Shown here piece after piece: positions 25,437 through 34,491 of a stretch of 64,000 nt of DNA (position 1 is the stretch's first letter; each line of letters starts with the position of its first letter). The DNA comes from Pseudemcibacter sp038106445 (GTDB taxonomy: Bacteria; Pseudomonadota; Alphaproteobacteria; Sphingomonadales; Emcibacteraceae). The translations under genes and the position numbers were made by a program. The notes under the pieces are model-generated. The model was not told the origin of the DNA. It did no database searches and was given only the letters and a program-made list of their open reading frames with translations. The stretch is taken from positions 62,001 to 126,000 of the forward strand of contig JAYODU010000001.1 of the NCBI GenBank assembly GCA_038106445.1. The letters run 5' to 3'.

Positions 25437-26720
25437 CTATGAATTTGACCATCGAATGCTGTCAAAATCCCCACAATTGCAACAATGCGGGTTATAATGG
25501 GCCGGAATTGCGTTGCAGGTTGTACAGCCCCATGTGGGGTCCATTACGGCTTTTTCTGCTTTTGCACTAAATTCTTCAGAGGCCTTCAGATCATTTTTTT
25601 GCCGCCTTTCCAGAAGCGCGAGCAAATGATAAGTTTTTTTACTTGCCCGTTTGCTGTTGATCAAATCATTCAGGGCTTGTCGTGCGTCGGGCCATTTCTG
25701 CGCATTTATTGCACTTCCAGCAAGCAAATGACGACTTTCAGGTTCTGACGGATTTTCTTCAACCAGCCTTTTGACCCTTCTGTAAGTTTCTGAATTACTT
25801 TCAAGCGGATAAAGTTCAGTGAATAACTCGCCAAGTTCATCTGTCGGACCATATTTCCACGCCTGGAAGACAACTTTTTCAGCAGATTTTTTGTCATCCT
25901 GCTCGATAAATCCTCTTGCATAAGCCAGAGCAGCGGCAGAATAAGTAGGATCACTTTTTAGGGCTGCTTTTAATAAACTGTGGCTTTCAGACTTTAGCCC
26001 GGCGGCTTTCGCTTCGAGAGCAAGACAGTAATCAATCACGGCGCTGTACCTTTTTAAGCGTATTGGATCAATGCTGCCTTTATTCTTTGAGAGGGTTTCA
26101 AGCGCGGATTTTGCTTCTTTCCACCGGTTCAAATGCGTATTGCAGATAAAATCAAGCAATAGAAGCTGTCCGTTCTTGGGATGATGCTGAAGCATGCGTG
26201 CGATCAGCGGTTTAGCGCGGTTCCATGATTTTAGACTGATCAGATCATCAAGTTCCTGTTTATCAACCCACGTCGTGCTGAGATCGGATTTTTTTAAGGC
26301 ATCAAGATAAGGATTCTTATCCTCGCCCAACATGCGTGTTGCACTGGCAAGCAGGCGCAAAACATTATGGTCTTCGCCAAGTTTTGCTTTGGCGCGAAGT
26401 CCGAATTTTATGGCATCCGCATAATCCCCAAGGGCATAGGATGACCATGCCTGATCAAGATCCTGTCCGGCTTTCGTTCTTTTTGCAGCCAAACGTTCGG
26501 GGCTGGAAAAATAACGGGAAAAATTCAACCATTTAAGAAGGCGAATAATAGCAAAAATAAAAGCGGTATATAAAAATGACAGAAATACAAGCACCGCTAC
26601 AGAGAAGCGGATTTCCCAACCCTGCCAGCTAATAAGGACATCACCGGGATTGGATGAAATCCAGGCGGCCCCCACCGCAATCATAATTGCGAGCAGTATA
26701 TAAAAAGTCAGCCTGATCAT
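25437..26720 (-). CDS. hemY: HemY-like membrane TPR protein
   Basis: 427 residues. Two N-terminal transmembrane helices (about 4-22 and 38-62) are followed by a TPR-type helical repeat region, the architecture of the proteobacterial HemY N-terminal family (not the protoporphyrinogen oxidase also called HemY). The C-terminus carries a zinc-ribbon-like cysteine cluster (CTTC ... CCNC, about 398-416) seen in alphaproteobacterial members. It is the last gene of hemC-hemD-mitofilin-hemY, overlapping the previous gene by 4 bases (ATGA). A role in organising heme synthesis at the membrane is inferred; the biochemical activity is not established. Confidence 0.85.
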   Translation of the reverse strand: MIRLTFYILLAIMIAVGAAWISSNPGDVLISWQGWEIRFSVAVLVFLSFLYTAFIFAIIRLLKWLNFSRYFSSPERLAAKRTKAGQDLDQAWSSYALGDYADAIKFGLRAKAKLGEDHNVLRLLASATRMLGEDKNPYLDALKKSDLSTTWVDKQELDDLISLKSWNRAKPLIARMLQHHPKNGQLLLLDFICNTHLNRWKEAKSALETLSKNKGSIDPIRLKRYSAVIDYCLALEAKAAGLKSESHSLLKAALKSDPTYSAAALAYARGFIEQDDKKSAEKVVFQAWKYGPTDELGELFTELYPLESNSETYRRVKRLVEENPSEPESRHLLAGSAINAQKWPDARQALNDLINSKRASKKTYHLLALLERRQKNDLKASEEFSAKAEKAVMDPTWGCTTCNAIPAHYNPHCCNCGDFDSIRWSNS

Positions 26721-27985
26721 GAAGCAGTCCCGGTTATTTCCGAATTGGCATTATTATTAATCAGGTAGTTTTCTGTTGCATATTTTTCAAGAAGTATGAT
26801 TGCTTCTCTACCGTCAATTAAAGACTGCAAATCTGACCGCCAGGGGGTAAGTATATTTTTTATTGCTGCCGGAAGGTCATCAGCAACCTTTGCGGCCTCG
26901 TCAGGATTACGCCCTAATAGATTAAGTTCAATTTGTGAAATCATATTATCCAGATTGCTAGCATCTGGTGATGTCATATCTGTCTGGCGCACGGTGATCA
27001 TATTTTTTAAAGCACTTAATGTGTTTTGAACCCATGATGCATCCGGATCCTTATCTTCTTGCTTGAGTATTTGCGGTATCAGTGAATTGAAGACCCTTGT
27101 TGACTGTTCAATTGTTATTATACCTGATGTACTTTTCTGATTTAGGGTCGTAATCGCATTTGTGACATTGACATTTTCTGCTAGTGGACTGCTATTTATG
27201 ATCCGGCTTATGGTGGCTATGTCTGCTGTATAAGCGGTGCCCCTTTCAAAAGATCGTTTCAAATCCGCAATTTTAAGATTGAGCAAGATACCACTGTTAT
27301 CCTTGGTGGCAATTTGTTCCACGCTGCCGAGACGACTTTCCAGATTAGCCAACTTATCACTTAATGACACATTTTCATTGGCGAGTTGGCGCCTTTCTTC
27401 ACGTGCCTGGCCCGCATCAAGCATATTTTGACTTAACGGAACGAAGGAAGCTTCAAGTTGGCTCATGCGACTAAGCAGCATATCTATGCGGCCGGACTGG
27501 GACGTATCAATTGGAGCAGCGGCTACAGTATCTTCCTGGGCAGATTGCACCTCAGATGCCAGAGCTTCCAACACAGCAATGCGTTCTTCCAGATCAGATG
27601 GAATTATCACGTCATTATTGGCAGAAGATAATACAGGATCACGTTCAAGCTCATTAATGCGTCCCCGTAACGCATTGATTTCGGTTTGTTGGGCATCAAG
27701 TCTTTGGCCAAGCACAGAAACTTCATCCATACTGTCGGTCCCGATCCAGTTTGCCACAAAAGGAAGTCGTTCTTTCAGAGTGGGCATCAGATATACAGAT
27801 AAAGCCATCCCGGCAATAAAAACCAATAAAATCAGCAATATACGCGATGATAAAGTTGTCTTATTTGCTTTTTTCTCATTTGCAGTTGCGGGCGTGGTTA
27901 TGGTTTTTTTTGCAGTTACAGAATCTTTTATTTCCGCATTATCATTAGTGTTTTTGGTTGCCGCCGGTTTTTCTTTATCGTTCAT
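26717..27985 (-). CDS. Mitofilin/Mic60-like inner membrane protein
   Basis: 422 residues. A charged, Lys/Thr-rich cytoplasmic N-terminus (about 1-45) is followed by one transmembrane helix (about 48-68, ILLILLVFIAGMALSVYL). A long heptad-type coiled coil follows (about 88-230), then a helical C-terminal domain (about 230-415) of the mitofilin type. Alphaproteobacterial mitofilins are the bacterial relatives of mitochondrial Mic60, which shapes cristae junctions, and they typically sit between hemD and hemY, as here. Topology suggests the coiled coil lies in the periplasm. It starts 11 bases after hemD and overlaps hemY by 4 bases. Confidence 0.85.
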   Translation of the reverse strand: MNDKEKPAATKNTNDNAEIKDSVTAKKTITTPATANEKKANKTTLSSRILLILLVFIAGMALSVYLMPTLKERLPFVANWIGTDSMDEVSVLGQRLDAQQTEINALRGRINELERDPVLSSANNDVIIPSDLEERIAVLEALASEVQSAQEDTVAAAPIDTSQSGRIDMLLSRMSQLEASFVPLSQNMLDAGQAREERRQLANENVSLSDKLANLESRLGSVEQIATKDNSGILLNLKIADLKRSFERGTAYTADIATISRIINSSPLAENVNVTNAITTLNQKSTSGIITIEQSTRVFNSLIPQILKQEDKDPDASWVQNTLSALKNMITVRQTDMTSPDASNLDNMISQIELNLLGRNPDEAAKVADDLPAAIKNILTPWRSDLQSLIDGREAIILLEKYATENYLINNNANSEITGTAS

Positions 27986-27996
27986 GGGGCCGTTCC

Positions 27997-28707
27997 TTAA
28001 AGATCAATAGCAATCAGCTTGAAAAGATCAGATTGCGTTGGATGATCCGATATTAATATGTTCTTCCAGGGCATTCCCACAATCGTATGCGAAACATTTG
28101 GGCTGATTGCAAGTGCGGTGATTAATTTTAAAGATTTTTCCAATTTTGCTCTCTCTATCAATTCTTTAAATATAAATGCGCTACGCTGGGAATAAAAGGG
28201 AATAAAATCAATATCGCCGTTTAAAATCAGTTTCGCAATTTTTTTGTCAAGAACCCGCACGGGCCTCATTTCATAAACGACCTGTTCAATGACTTCGAAA
28301 CCGGCAGAATTTAAATCTTCACAAAGGGGACCTGCGATATGTTTGCCTCGAATATATAGAAGAGGCCCATTTTGTGGCTTTAATAACTCTTTTATTGTAT
28401 CAGACAACTTTTCAAGATTTCCGCATGCACTGATTACATTCTTAAAACCAATATGTTGTGCTTCTTTCGCTGTTTTATCACCCACAGTCAGGACTAGGGT
28501 GTCCTTTTTATACGCGGAAAGGTCGGAATACCGAAGACTATTGGCACTTGTCAGAATGATCGCCTGAAACGGGGCGTCCGGCGATGGTCCTTCGCTATAT
28601 TTATGAACGGTCATCATCGGGCATATTTCCACATCCAGACCATTACTTCGAAGTATCAGGGCCAGCTGCTCTGATTGATCAAGTGGGCGGGTCAGGAGGA
28701 TGCGCAT
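27997..28707 (-). CDS. hemD: Uroporphyrinogen-III synthase
   Basis: Cyclises hydroxymethylbilane with inversion of ring D to give uroporphyrinogen III, the branch point for heme, siroheme and B12. The 236-residue protein opens with ILLTRPLDQSEQLALIL and contains AIILTSANSLRY and LYIRGKHIAGPL, typical of this very divergent family. PFYSQRSAFIFKELI marks the second domain. The N-terminus overlaps the 3' end of hemC by 16 bases in a different frame, so translation is probably coupled. Confidence 0.9.
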   Translation of the reverse strand: MRILLTRPLDQSEQLALILRSNGLDVEICPMMTVHKYSEGPSPDAPFQAIILTSANSLRYSDLSAYKKDTLVLTVGDKTAKEAQHIGFKNVISACGNLEKLSDTIKELLKPQNGPLLYIRGKHIAGPLCEDLNSAGFEVIEQVVYEMRPVRVLDKKIAKLILNGDIDFIPFYSQRSAFIFKELIERAKLEKSLKLITALAISPNVSHTIVGMPWKNILISDHPTQSDLFKLIAIDL

Positions 28708-29621
28708 TTTAATCGTTGCCCAAGTTCACGTCCAATTGCTTCTGGATCATTTTTGTTGCCACTAAATGTGTCTGAAAAATCATTTCGGCCATCTTCATCA
28801 AGTACGCGCCCTATTAAAGTAAGAATATCACCTTCTATTGTGGCAAGTCCGGCGATAGGGGTCCGGCATGAGCCATCCAGAATATCAAGCATACTTCTTT
28901 CTGCTCTTACGCGTAATTCGGTGTCGCGGTGATTTAGCGGATAAAGTAGTTCTTTTATATTTGTGTTTTCGGATGCGATTTCGATTGTTATTGCGCCTTG
29001 TGCGACAGCGGGAAGAATTTCTTTAACATCGACAGGATTAATTCTGTAATCATTAATATCAAGACGGTTTAGACCAGCTATTGCCAGAAATGTGGCGTCT
29101 GCAAAACCATCATCAAGTTTTTTTAGGCGTGTCTGAACATTTCCCCTGAAATTTACGACTTTGAGATCAGGTCTTAATGCCAGGGCCTGTGCTTTGCGCC
29201 TTAGACTTGAGGTGCCCAAAACAGCACCTCTTGGAAGGTCTGACAGGCATCCTGCCTTATCAGACAAGAATGCGTCCCTGACATCTTCCCGTTCAAGATA
29301 ACAGGCGAGCTCCAGGCCGTCAGGCAATTTTGTAGGCATGTCTTTAAGCGAATGGACGGCGATATCAATATCACCCTTATATAAGGCGTCTTCGATTTCC
29401 TCTGTAAATAAACCTTTACCCCCGATTTCGCTTAAATTTCTGTCCTGAACCCGGTCACCACGTGTTGACATAACACGAATTTCAATATTGCTTTTGTTTA
29501 AATAGGTATGATGGGCAACTAATAAATCCCGCACTTCATAAGCCTGCGCGAGCGCAAGATTGCTTCCGCGGGTGCCGATGATCAAATGATTATGGGGGCG
29601 ATTTTTCGCTTGGTCTTGCAC
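28692..29621 (-). CDS. hemC: Hydroxymethylbilane synthase (porphobilinogen deaminase)
   Basis: Condenses four porphobilinogens to hydroxymethylbilane. The core from LIIGTRGSNLALAQA onward is intact, with SLKDMPT, GTSSLRRKAQ and the dipyrromethane-cofactor Cys at about residue 252 (DGSCRTP). I place the start at GTG 29621, which gives 309 residues, the family's normal length. The open frame runs back to 29834, but that part has hydrophobic non-homologous residues and would overlap the divergent tsaD gene. First gene of the minus-strand heme operon. Confidence 0.92.
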   Translation of the reverse strand: MQDQAKNRPHNHLIIGTRGSNLALAQAYEVRDLLVAHHTYLNKSNIEIRVMSTRGDRVQDRNLSEIGGKGLFTEEIEDALYKGDIDIAVHSLKDMPTKLPDGLELACYLEREDVRDAFLSDKAGCLSDLPRGAVLGTSSLRRKAQALALRPDLKVVNFRGNVQTRLKKLDDGFADATFLAIAGLNRLDINDYRINPVDVKEILPAVAQGAITIEIASENTNIKELLYPLNHRDTELRVRAERSMLDILDGSCRTPIAGLATIEGDILTLIGRVLDEDGRNDFSDTFSGNKNDPEAIGRELGQRLKCASS

Positions 29622-29724
29622 AGTACCTGTCCAGATGTTAGAGCGTATTTCAATATGTTTCTTTTGTGCTATAAGACTTAATGGAATTCTGGTGTTGTTA
29701 CCAGCAAAGAAAGAAAAAAAATAA

Positions 29725-30825
29725 ATGCCAGACAAAAATATGAAAATGTCTGAAATACGGATAATGGGCATCGAAAGCAGTTGTGATGAAACTGCGGTTG
29801 CAATTGTTTCTGAAAATAAAGAAATATTGTCCAATATTATCTATTCCCAGTTTGACGCACATAGCCCTTATGGGGGTGTTGTGCCTGAAATTGCGGCGCG
29901 GTCACATATTGATCATATAAGCAGACTGGTTAAAAAGTCCCTTGATGACGCGAAGCTTGATTTTGATGATTTGTCTGCGGTCGCAGTCACCTCAGGGCCC
30001 GGTTTGATAGGCGGGGTGATGGTTGGACTTATGACTGCCAAATCAATCGCATATGCCAGAAACATACCGCTCATAAGTGTAAATCATCTTGAAGGGCATG
30101 CTCTTTCAGTCAGACTCACGGAAGATGTATCTTTTCCTTATCTTTTGCTTTTGGTTTCAGGGGGGCATTGCCAACTGCTTGTTGTTAAAGGGGTTGGTGA
30201 TTATCAGCGCCTGGGAACAACGATTGATGACGCTGCGGGTGAAGCGTTTGATAAAATGGCGAAGGTGCTGAACCTGGGTTATCCAGGGGGCCCGGCTGTT
30301 GAAAAAGCAGCAAAAAAAGGGAATCCCAAAAGGTTCAAATTCCCAAGACCGCTCAAAGGCAAGCCAGGAAGCAATTTTTCATTTTCAGGGTTAAAGTCAG
30401 CCGTCCTCAGGGCACGGGATGAGCTATTGGATGCGCGGGGCGGAAAGCTCACAAAACAGGATATTTATGATCTCTCAGCCAGTTTTCAGCAGGCATTAAC
30501 GGATGCTACTATTGACAGAGTAAAAAATGCTATTGATTATTATCTTGAACATTATAAACCTAAGCATCATATCCTGGTTGTTGCCGGAGGGGTTGCGGCG
30601 AATGAAGAGATTAAAACACGGCTGTCAATATTGTGTGAAAAGAAAGGATTTGAACTTAAAGCCCCGCCAAGGGCTTTATGTACAGATAACGCAGCAATGA
30701 TTGCCTGGGCAGGTGTGGAAAAATGGCATGGACGAGATTTTTCTTCACTAGATATTGGAGCGGTTGCGCGCTGGCCATTGGATCCGGATGCACCGATGGC
30801 AGCGGGCGCAGGCATAAAAGCCTAG
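29725..30825 (+). CDS. tsaD: tRNA N6-threonylcarbamoyladenosine transferase TsaD
   Basis: Transfers the threonylcarbamoyl group to A37 of ANN-decoding tRNAs together with TsaB, TsaE and TsaC. The ASKHA-fold protein of 366 residues has GIESSCDETAVA near the N-terminus and metal ligands His121 and His125 in NHLEGHALS. Nucleotide-binding blocks LLVSGGHCQL, DDAAGEAFDK and VVAGGVAANEE are all present. ATG 29725 is used; ATG 29740 and 29746 are in-frame alternatives and no ribosome site is strong. It is divergent from hemC and followed by gpsA after about 20 bases, the usual alphaproteobacterial pair. Confidence 0.95.
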   Translation: MPDKNMKMSEIRIMGIESSCDETAVAIVSENKEILSNIIYSQFDAHSPYGGVVPEIAARSHIDHISRLVKKSLDDAKLDFDDLSAVAVTSGPGLIGGVMVGLMTAKSIAYARNIPLISVNHLEGHALSVRLTEDVSFPYLLLLVSGGHCQLLVVKGVGDYQRLGTTIDDAAGEAFDKMAKVLNLGYPGGPAVEKAAKKGNPKRFKFPRPLKGKPGSNFSFSGLKSAVLRARDELLDARGGKLTKQDIYDLSASFQQALTDATIDRVKNAIDYYLEHYKPKHHILVVAGGVAANEEIKTRLSILCEKKGFELKAPPRALCTDNAAMIAWAGVEKWHGRDFSSLDIGAVARWPLDPDAPMAAGAGIKA

Positions 30826-30846
30826 TAACTTAAGACGTAGTTGGAA

Positions 30847-31866
30847 ATGAATTTGTCAGAAGAAAATAATCTAAATAAACCAAAAATAGGTGTAGTTGGG
30901 GCTGGTGCGTGGGGTACGGCGCTTGCTCATCTTTCGGCCAGAGCGGGCTGCCCTGTTCGTTTGTGGGCGCGGGAACAGGATGTTGCCGATTCCGTGAATG
31001 AACGAAATGAGAATGAAATGTTTCTTTCCGGAATAAAACTGAACAGTTCGATAATTGCTTCAACGGAACTAGCTGACATGGCAGGGATGGATTTTATTTT
31101 TATGGTTGTTCCCGCCCAGTTTGTAAGATCTGTTCTTGTTACGTTAAAAAACCATATCTCTGAAAAAACAGGTGTTGTTCTTTGTGCAAAAGGAATAGAG
31201 CAGTCGACCGGAAAACTGATGTCAGAAGTTGTATCCGAAATACTGCCCAAATCTCCCCTGGTGGTGCTTTCTGGACCAACCTTTGCGCGCGAAGTGGCAG
31301 AAGGTCTGCCGTCCGCAGTTACAATAGCGTCTAAATATCAGCGGGTAACCGAAAGACTGTCAGAAGCAATAGGACAGCCAACCTTTAGACCATATGCGTC
31401 ACGCGATGTTATTGGTGCAGAAATTGGTGGCGCGCTTAAAAATGTTTTCGCCATTGCCTGCGGGATTATTACGGGCCGGAATATGGGTGATAATGCAAGG
31501 GCGGCCTTGATCACCAGAAGTCTTTCCGAAATGGTGCGTTTTGGTGAAAAATTCGGCGCCGAACGTTCAACGATGATGGGGCTTTGCGGACTTGGGGATC
31601 TTATTCTGACCTGTTCTTCCCCACAGTCACGCAATATGTCCCTCGGTATTGCGATCGGAAAAGGAAAATCGGTTGAAGAGCTTATGACCGATAGAAAAAC
31701 GGTTGCGGAAGGATATCACACATCGTCCGTACTGGCCCGTATATGTCGGGAAGAGGATTTGGATCTACCGCTTGTTATGGCGGTAAATGATATTTTACAT
31801 AAAGGCAGGGATGTTGATACGGTTATCACGGACTTGTTAAATAGACCATTTGTTTCGGAAATATAA
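30847..31866 (+). CDS. gpsA: NAD(P)H-dependent glycerol-3-phosphate dehydrogenase
   Basis: Reduces dihydroxyacetone phosphate to sn-glycerol 3-phosphate for phospholipid synthesis. The NAD(P) motif GVVGAGAWGTALA lies at about residues 15-27. Catalytic Lys198 lies in GGALKNVFAIACG, and SGPTFAREVAEGLPSA is a family signature. ATG 30847 gives 339 residues; a TTG six bases earlier (30841) is in frame and cannot be excluded. It lies between tsaD and a YciI-family gene, a conserved neighbourhood. Confidence 0.95.
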   Translation: MNLSEENNLNKPKIGVVGAGAWGTALAHLSARAGCPVRLWAREQDVADSVNERNENEMFLSGIKLNSSIIASTELADMAGMDFIFMVVPAQFVRSVLVTLKNHISEKTGVVLCAKGIEQSTGKLMSEVVSEILPKSPLVVLSGPTFAREVAEGLPSAVTIASKYQRVTERLSEAIGQPTFRPYASRDVIGAEIGGALKNVFAIACGIITGRNMGDNARAALITRSLSEMVRFGEKFGAERSTMMGLCGLGDLILTCSSPQSRNMSLGIAIGKGKSVEELMTDRKTVAEGYHTSSVLARICREEDLDLPLVMAVNDILHKGRDVDTVITDLLNRPFVSEI

Positions 31867-31878
31867 AAAGGAAAAGAA

Positions 31879-32178
31879 ATGCATTATATTATAACTGCAT
31901 TTGATAAGCCAAATAGCTTGGATCTTAGAATGAGTGTCAGGCCAGACCATCTGGCGTATGCCAGCGGAATTGGAATTACGGTTCTTGGTGGCCCACTTCT
32001 TACTGAAGGGGATGACCCTAAGCCAAAAGGCAGCATGCTCATTGTAGAAGTAGACAGCCGGGAACAGGCGGAAGAATTCGCTAAAAATGATCCTTATAAT
32101 AAAGCAGGACTTTTTGATAAGGTAACTGTTCGCCGCTGGATGGGAACTGTCGGGCCGTGGCTGCCTTCAGGTGACTAA
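31879..32178 (+). CDS. YciI-family protein
   Basis: A 99-residue alpha/beta ferredoxin-like protein of the YciI/YCII family: the N-terminal strand HYIITAFDKP, an RPDHLAYAS helix with the family histidine, LVEVDSREQAEEFAKNDPY, and a final VRRWMGTVG strand. Most members have no proven activity; one relative has a dehydrochlorinase role. AAAGGAAAAG gives a good ribosome site. It overlaps the next gene by 8 bases, so the two are likely co-translated. Confidence 0.88.
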   Translation: MHYIITAFDKPNSLDLRMSVRPDHLAYASGIGITVLGGPLLTEGDDPKPKGSMLIVEVDSREQAEEFAKNDPYNKAGLFDKVTVRRWMGTVGPWLPSGD

Positions 32179-32545
32179 TATTATTAAACTTGGAACATTG
32201 GGCATCGCATTGAACCCGGGTGATGAATTATGTTCCCTTGAAATCATTGAGGACGGTTCGGCCCGGGAATTTTCATATCGTTCCGGCAGTGACTTTTACG
32301 ATATATTTATACAGCGTAAAGGGGATAATGCTTTTGCCTATATGAATATGTGCCCTCACGCGGGAACACCTCTTAACATGGAAGAAGGAGTGTTCATGGA
32401 AAGAACAGGGAAATACCTTATGTGTCATACTCACGGTGCCCTTTTTCAGCTTGAAGACGGGCTGTGTGTTGCAGGACCCTGTAATGGTGATTATCTTCAA
32501 GCCGTTGAAATTAAGATTGACCAAGGAAAAATCATAGTTGCCTGA
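32171..32545 (+). CDS. Small Rieske [2Fe-2S] protein
   Basis: 124 residues forming a single Rieske domain. The cluster ligands are Cys61 and His63 in CPHAG and Cys85 and His88 in CHTHG, in correct spacing. There is no signal peptide or transmembrane anchor, so it is a soluble cytoplasmic ferredoxin-like Rieske protein, probably an electron carrier for an oxygenase or reductase not obvious nearby. The GTG start lies inside the end of the yciI gene, and the 3' end overlaps the following hydrolase gene by 8 bases. Confidence 0.88.
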   Translation: MTNIIKLGTLGIALNPGDELCSLEIIEDGSAREFSYRSGSDFYDIFIQRKGDNAFAYMNMCPHAGTPLNMEEGVFMERTGKYLMCHTHGALFQLEDGLCVAGPCNGDYLQAVEIKIDQGKIIVA

Positions 32546-33185
32546 AAATCACAGATTGCCAACCATATTTGATGGCAACAAAGAAGCCGAAAATCTTCTT
32601 ATTCTGGCTCACGGTGCCGGAGCACCAATGGATACCGATTTCATGAATTATTTCGCAAAAAATCTGGCGGGCACTAATTTACGTATCCTCCGGTTTGAAT
32701 TTCCATACATGGCGCTGCGGCGCGAAGGTCATGGACGCCGACCTCCAGACAGGCAAAAAATATTACTTGATAGCTGGCGAAAAGTTATTAATGAAGCCCG
32801 CAACTATCATAAGGGTAATATCATCATCGGTGGTAAATCCATGGGCGGAAGAATGGCGTCTATGATAGCGGATGAATGCAAGGTTACGGGTCTTGTTCTT
32901 TTGGGCTATCCCTTTTATGCACCGGGCAAAGCGGATAAACCACGTATTGAACATTTGGTAGATCTTAAGACCCACTGCCTCGTGTTACAGGGGGAACGTG
33001 ATCCGATGGGTTCAAGAGAAGGAGTTGAAAAATATAACCTTTCCAAAGCAATAAATATCAAGTGGATATGTGACGGCAATCATGATCTGAAACCACGGAT
33101 TAAGTCCGGACGATCATATGTGGAGAATCTTGAGGAGTGTATAGAACTCATTAAAACATTTCATGAATGTTTCCTCGAAATATGA
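32538..33185 (+). CDS. Alpha/beta hydrolase, KANL3/Tex30-like family
   Basis: 215 residues. LLILAHGAGAPMDTDFM forms the oxyanion/N-terminal motif, the nucleophile Ser101 lies in GGKSMGGRMAS, the Asp in QGERDPMGS and the His in CDGNHDLKPR. This is the dienelactone-hydrolase-like group (COG3571) with no agreed substrate. The start is TTG 32538, inside the end of the Rieske gene, with AAGGAAAA upstream. The tight gpsA-yciI-Rieske-hydrolase packing points to one operon. Confidence 0.82.
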   Translation: MPENHRLPTIFDGNKEAENLLILAHGAGAPMDTDFMNYFAKNLAGTNLRILRFEFPYMALRREGHGRRPPDRQKILLDSWRKVINEARNYHKGNIIIGGKSMGGRMASMIADECKVTGLVLLGYPFYAPGKADKPRIEHLVDLKTHCLVLQGERDPMGSREGVEKYNLSKAINIKWICDGNHDLKPRIKSGRSYVENLEECIELIKTFHECFLEI

Positions 33186-33288
33186 GTTGATTTTAGTTCT
33201 ATAGCGATATAAGAGTGTCAATTAACTAAATATAAAGGTTTCTTTATATAATAAATTTAACAAAAAATGACGATGCAGGAGCAGGACA

Positions 33289-34455
33289 TTGAGCAGAAAA
33301 AATTACCTCTTTACTAGCGAATCAGTATCAGAAGGACATCCGGATAAGGTATCCGACAGAATTTCTGATTCCATCGTGGATATATTTCTTGCAGCGGAAC
33401 CTGAAGCAAGGGTGGCAGTTGAAACCCTAACCACAACGAACAGAGTGGTGCTAGCTGGTGAAGTGCGCGGTCCGAAAAGCATTACAAAAGATGTTATGGA
33501 ACAAGCCGCCAGAGACGCCGTGCGCGATATTGGCTACGAGCAGGAAGGGTTCCACTGGAAAAATATGGAAGTCACTGTTCATGTTCATGAGCAATCATCG
33601 GATATAGCGATGGGCGTTGATGCCTCAGGAAACAAAGATGAAGGTGCAGGGGACCAGGGCATAATGTTTGGTTATGCAACAAATGAAACAGAAAGCCTTA
33701 TGCCTGCTACGCTTGATTATTCTCACCGCATCCTTAAATCAATGGCGGAAGAACGCCACGCCAATAAAAATAAAGAACTTGGTCCGGATTCAAAAAGTCA
33801 GGTTACCCTAAGATATGAAAACGGCAAACCGGTACGTGCAACATCCGTTGTTGTTTCAACGCAACACGCAGCAGATGTAAGTCAGGAACGTGTCCGTGAA
33901 ATCGTTATTCCCCATATCGAAAAAATACTGCCGGATGGCTGGGTTTCTGAAATAGAAGATCTTTATATTAATCCAACAGGCCAGTTCATTATTGGTGGCC
34001 CCGATGGTGATGCCGGTCTTACAGGACGCAAAATAATTGTCGATACATATGGTGGCGCAGCGCAGCATGGGGGCGGCGCTTTTTCAGGAAAAGATCCAAC
34101 GAAGGTTGACCGTTCTGCTGCTTACTTCACAAGATATCTTGCTAAGAATGTTGTTGCGGCCGGGCTTGCAGACAGATGCACAATTCAGCTTGCTTATGCA
34201 ATTGGTGTTTCAAAACCACTTTCGCTTTATGTGGATTTTCACCAGACTGGTAATGTTGATACGGCAAAACTTGAAAAAGTGCTTGCTGAAATCATGGATC
34301 TTAGCCCCCGTGGAATTCGTCAGCATCTTGGGCTTAATAAACCTATTTATGAACGTACCGCTGCTTATGGTCATTTCGGCAGAAACCCCGAAGCAGACGG
34401 CGGGTTTTCATGGGAAAGAACAGATCTGGTTGATGCCTTAAAAGCCGAGTTTTGA
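33289..34455 (+). CDS. metK: S-adenosylmethionine synthetase
   Basis: Makes SAM from methionine and ATP in the cytoplasm. All landmarks are present in the 388-residue protein: TSESVSEGHPDKVSD (His17, Asp19), GAGDQGIMFGYA, and the P-loop-like GGAAQHGGGAFSGKDPTKVD. The start is TTG 33289 with CAGGAGCAGGA upstream. The 103-base leader is AT-rich and contains a possible promoter (TTGATT 33187-33192, TATAAG 33208-33213, 15-base spacing). I could not match it to a known SAM riboswitch. trmB follows, the usual partner in alphaproteobacteria. Confidence 0.96.
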   Translation: MSRKNYLFTSESVSEGHPDKVSDRISDSIVDIFLAAEPEARVAVETLTTTNRVVLAGEVRGPKSITKDVMEQAARDAVRDIGYEQEGFHWKNMEVTVHVHEQSSDIAMGVDASGNKDEGAGDQGIMFGYATNETESLMPATLDYSHRILKSMAEERHANKNKELGPDSKSQVTLRYENGKPVRATSVVVSTQHAADVSQERVREIVIPHIEKILPDGWVSEIEDLYINPTGQFIIGGPDGDAGLTGRKIIVDTYGGAAQHGGGAFSGKDPTKVDRSAAYFTRYLAKNVVAAGLADRCTIQLAYAIGVSKPLSLYVDFHQTGNVDTAKLEKVLAEIMDLSPRGIRQHLGLNKPIYERTAAYGHFGRNPEADGGFSWERTDLVDALKAEF

Positions 34456-34491
34456 TATTGACCAGAAGATGGTAAATAATAAACTGTATTA

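Noticed and set aside
29622..29834. Upstream extension of hemC by 71 codons
   Set aside because: Would overlap the divergent tsaD start and has no family homology; total length would exceed the usual ~310 residues.
33186..33288. SAM riboswitch upstream of metK
   Set aside because: The leader is short and AT-rich, and I could not fold it into any known SAM riboswitch core.
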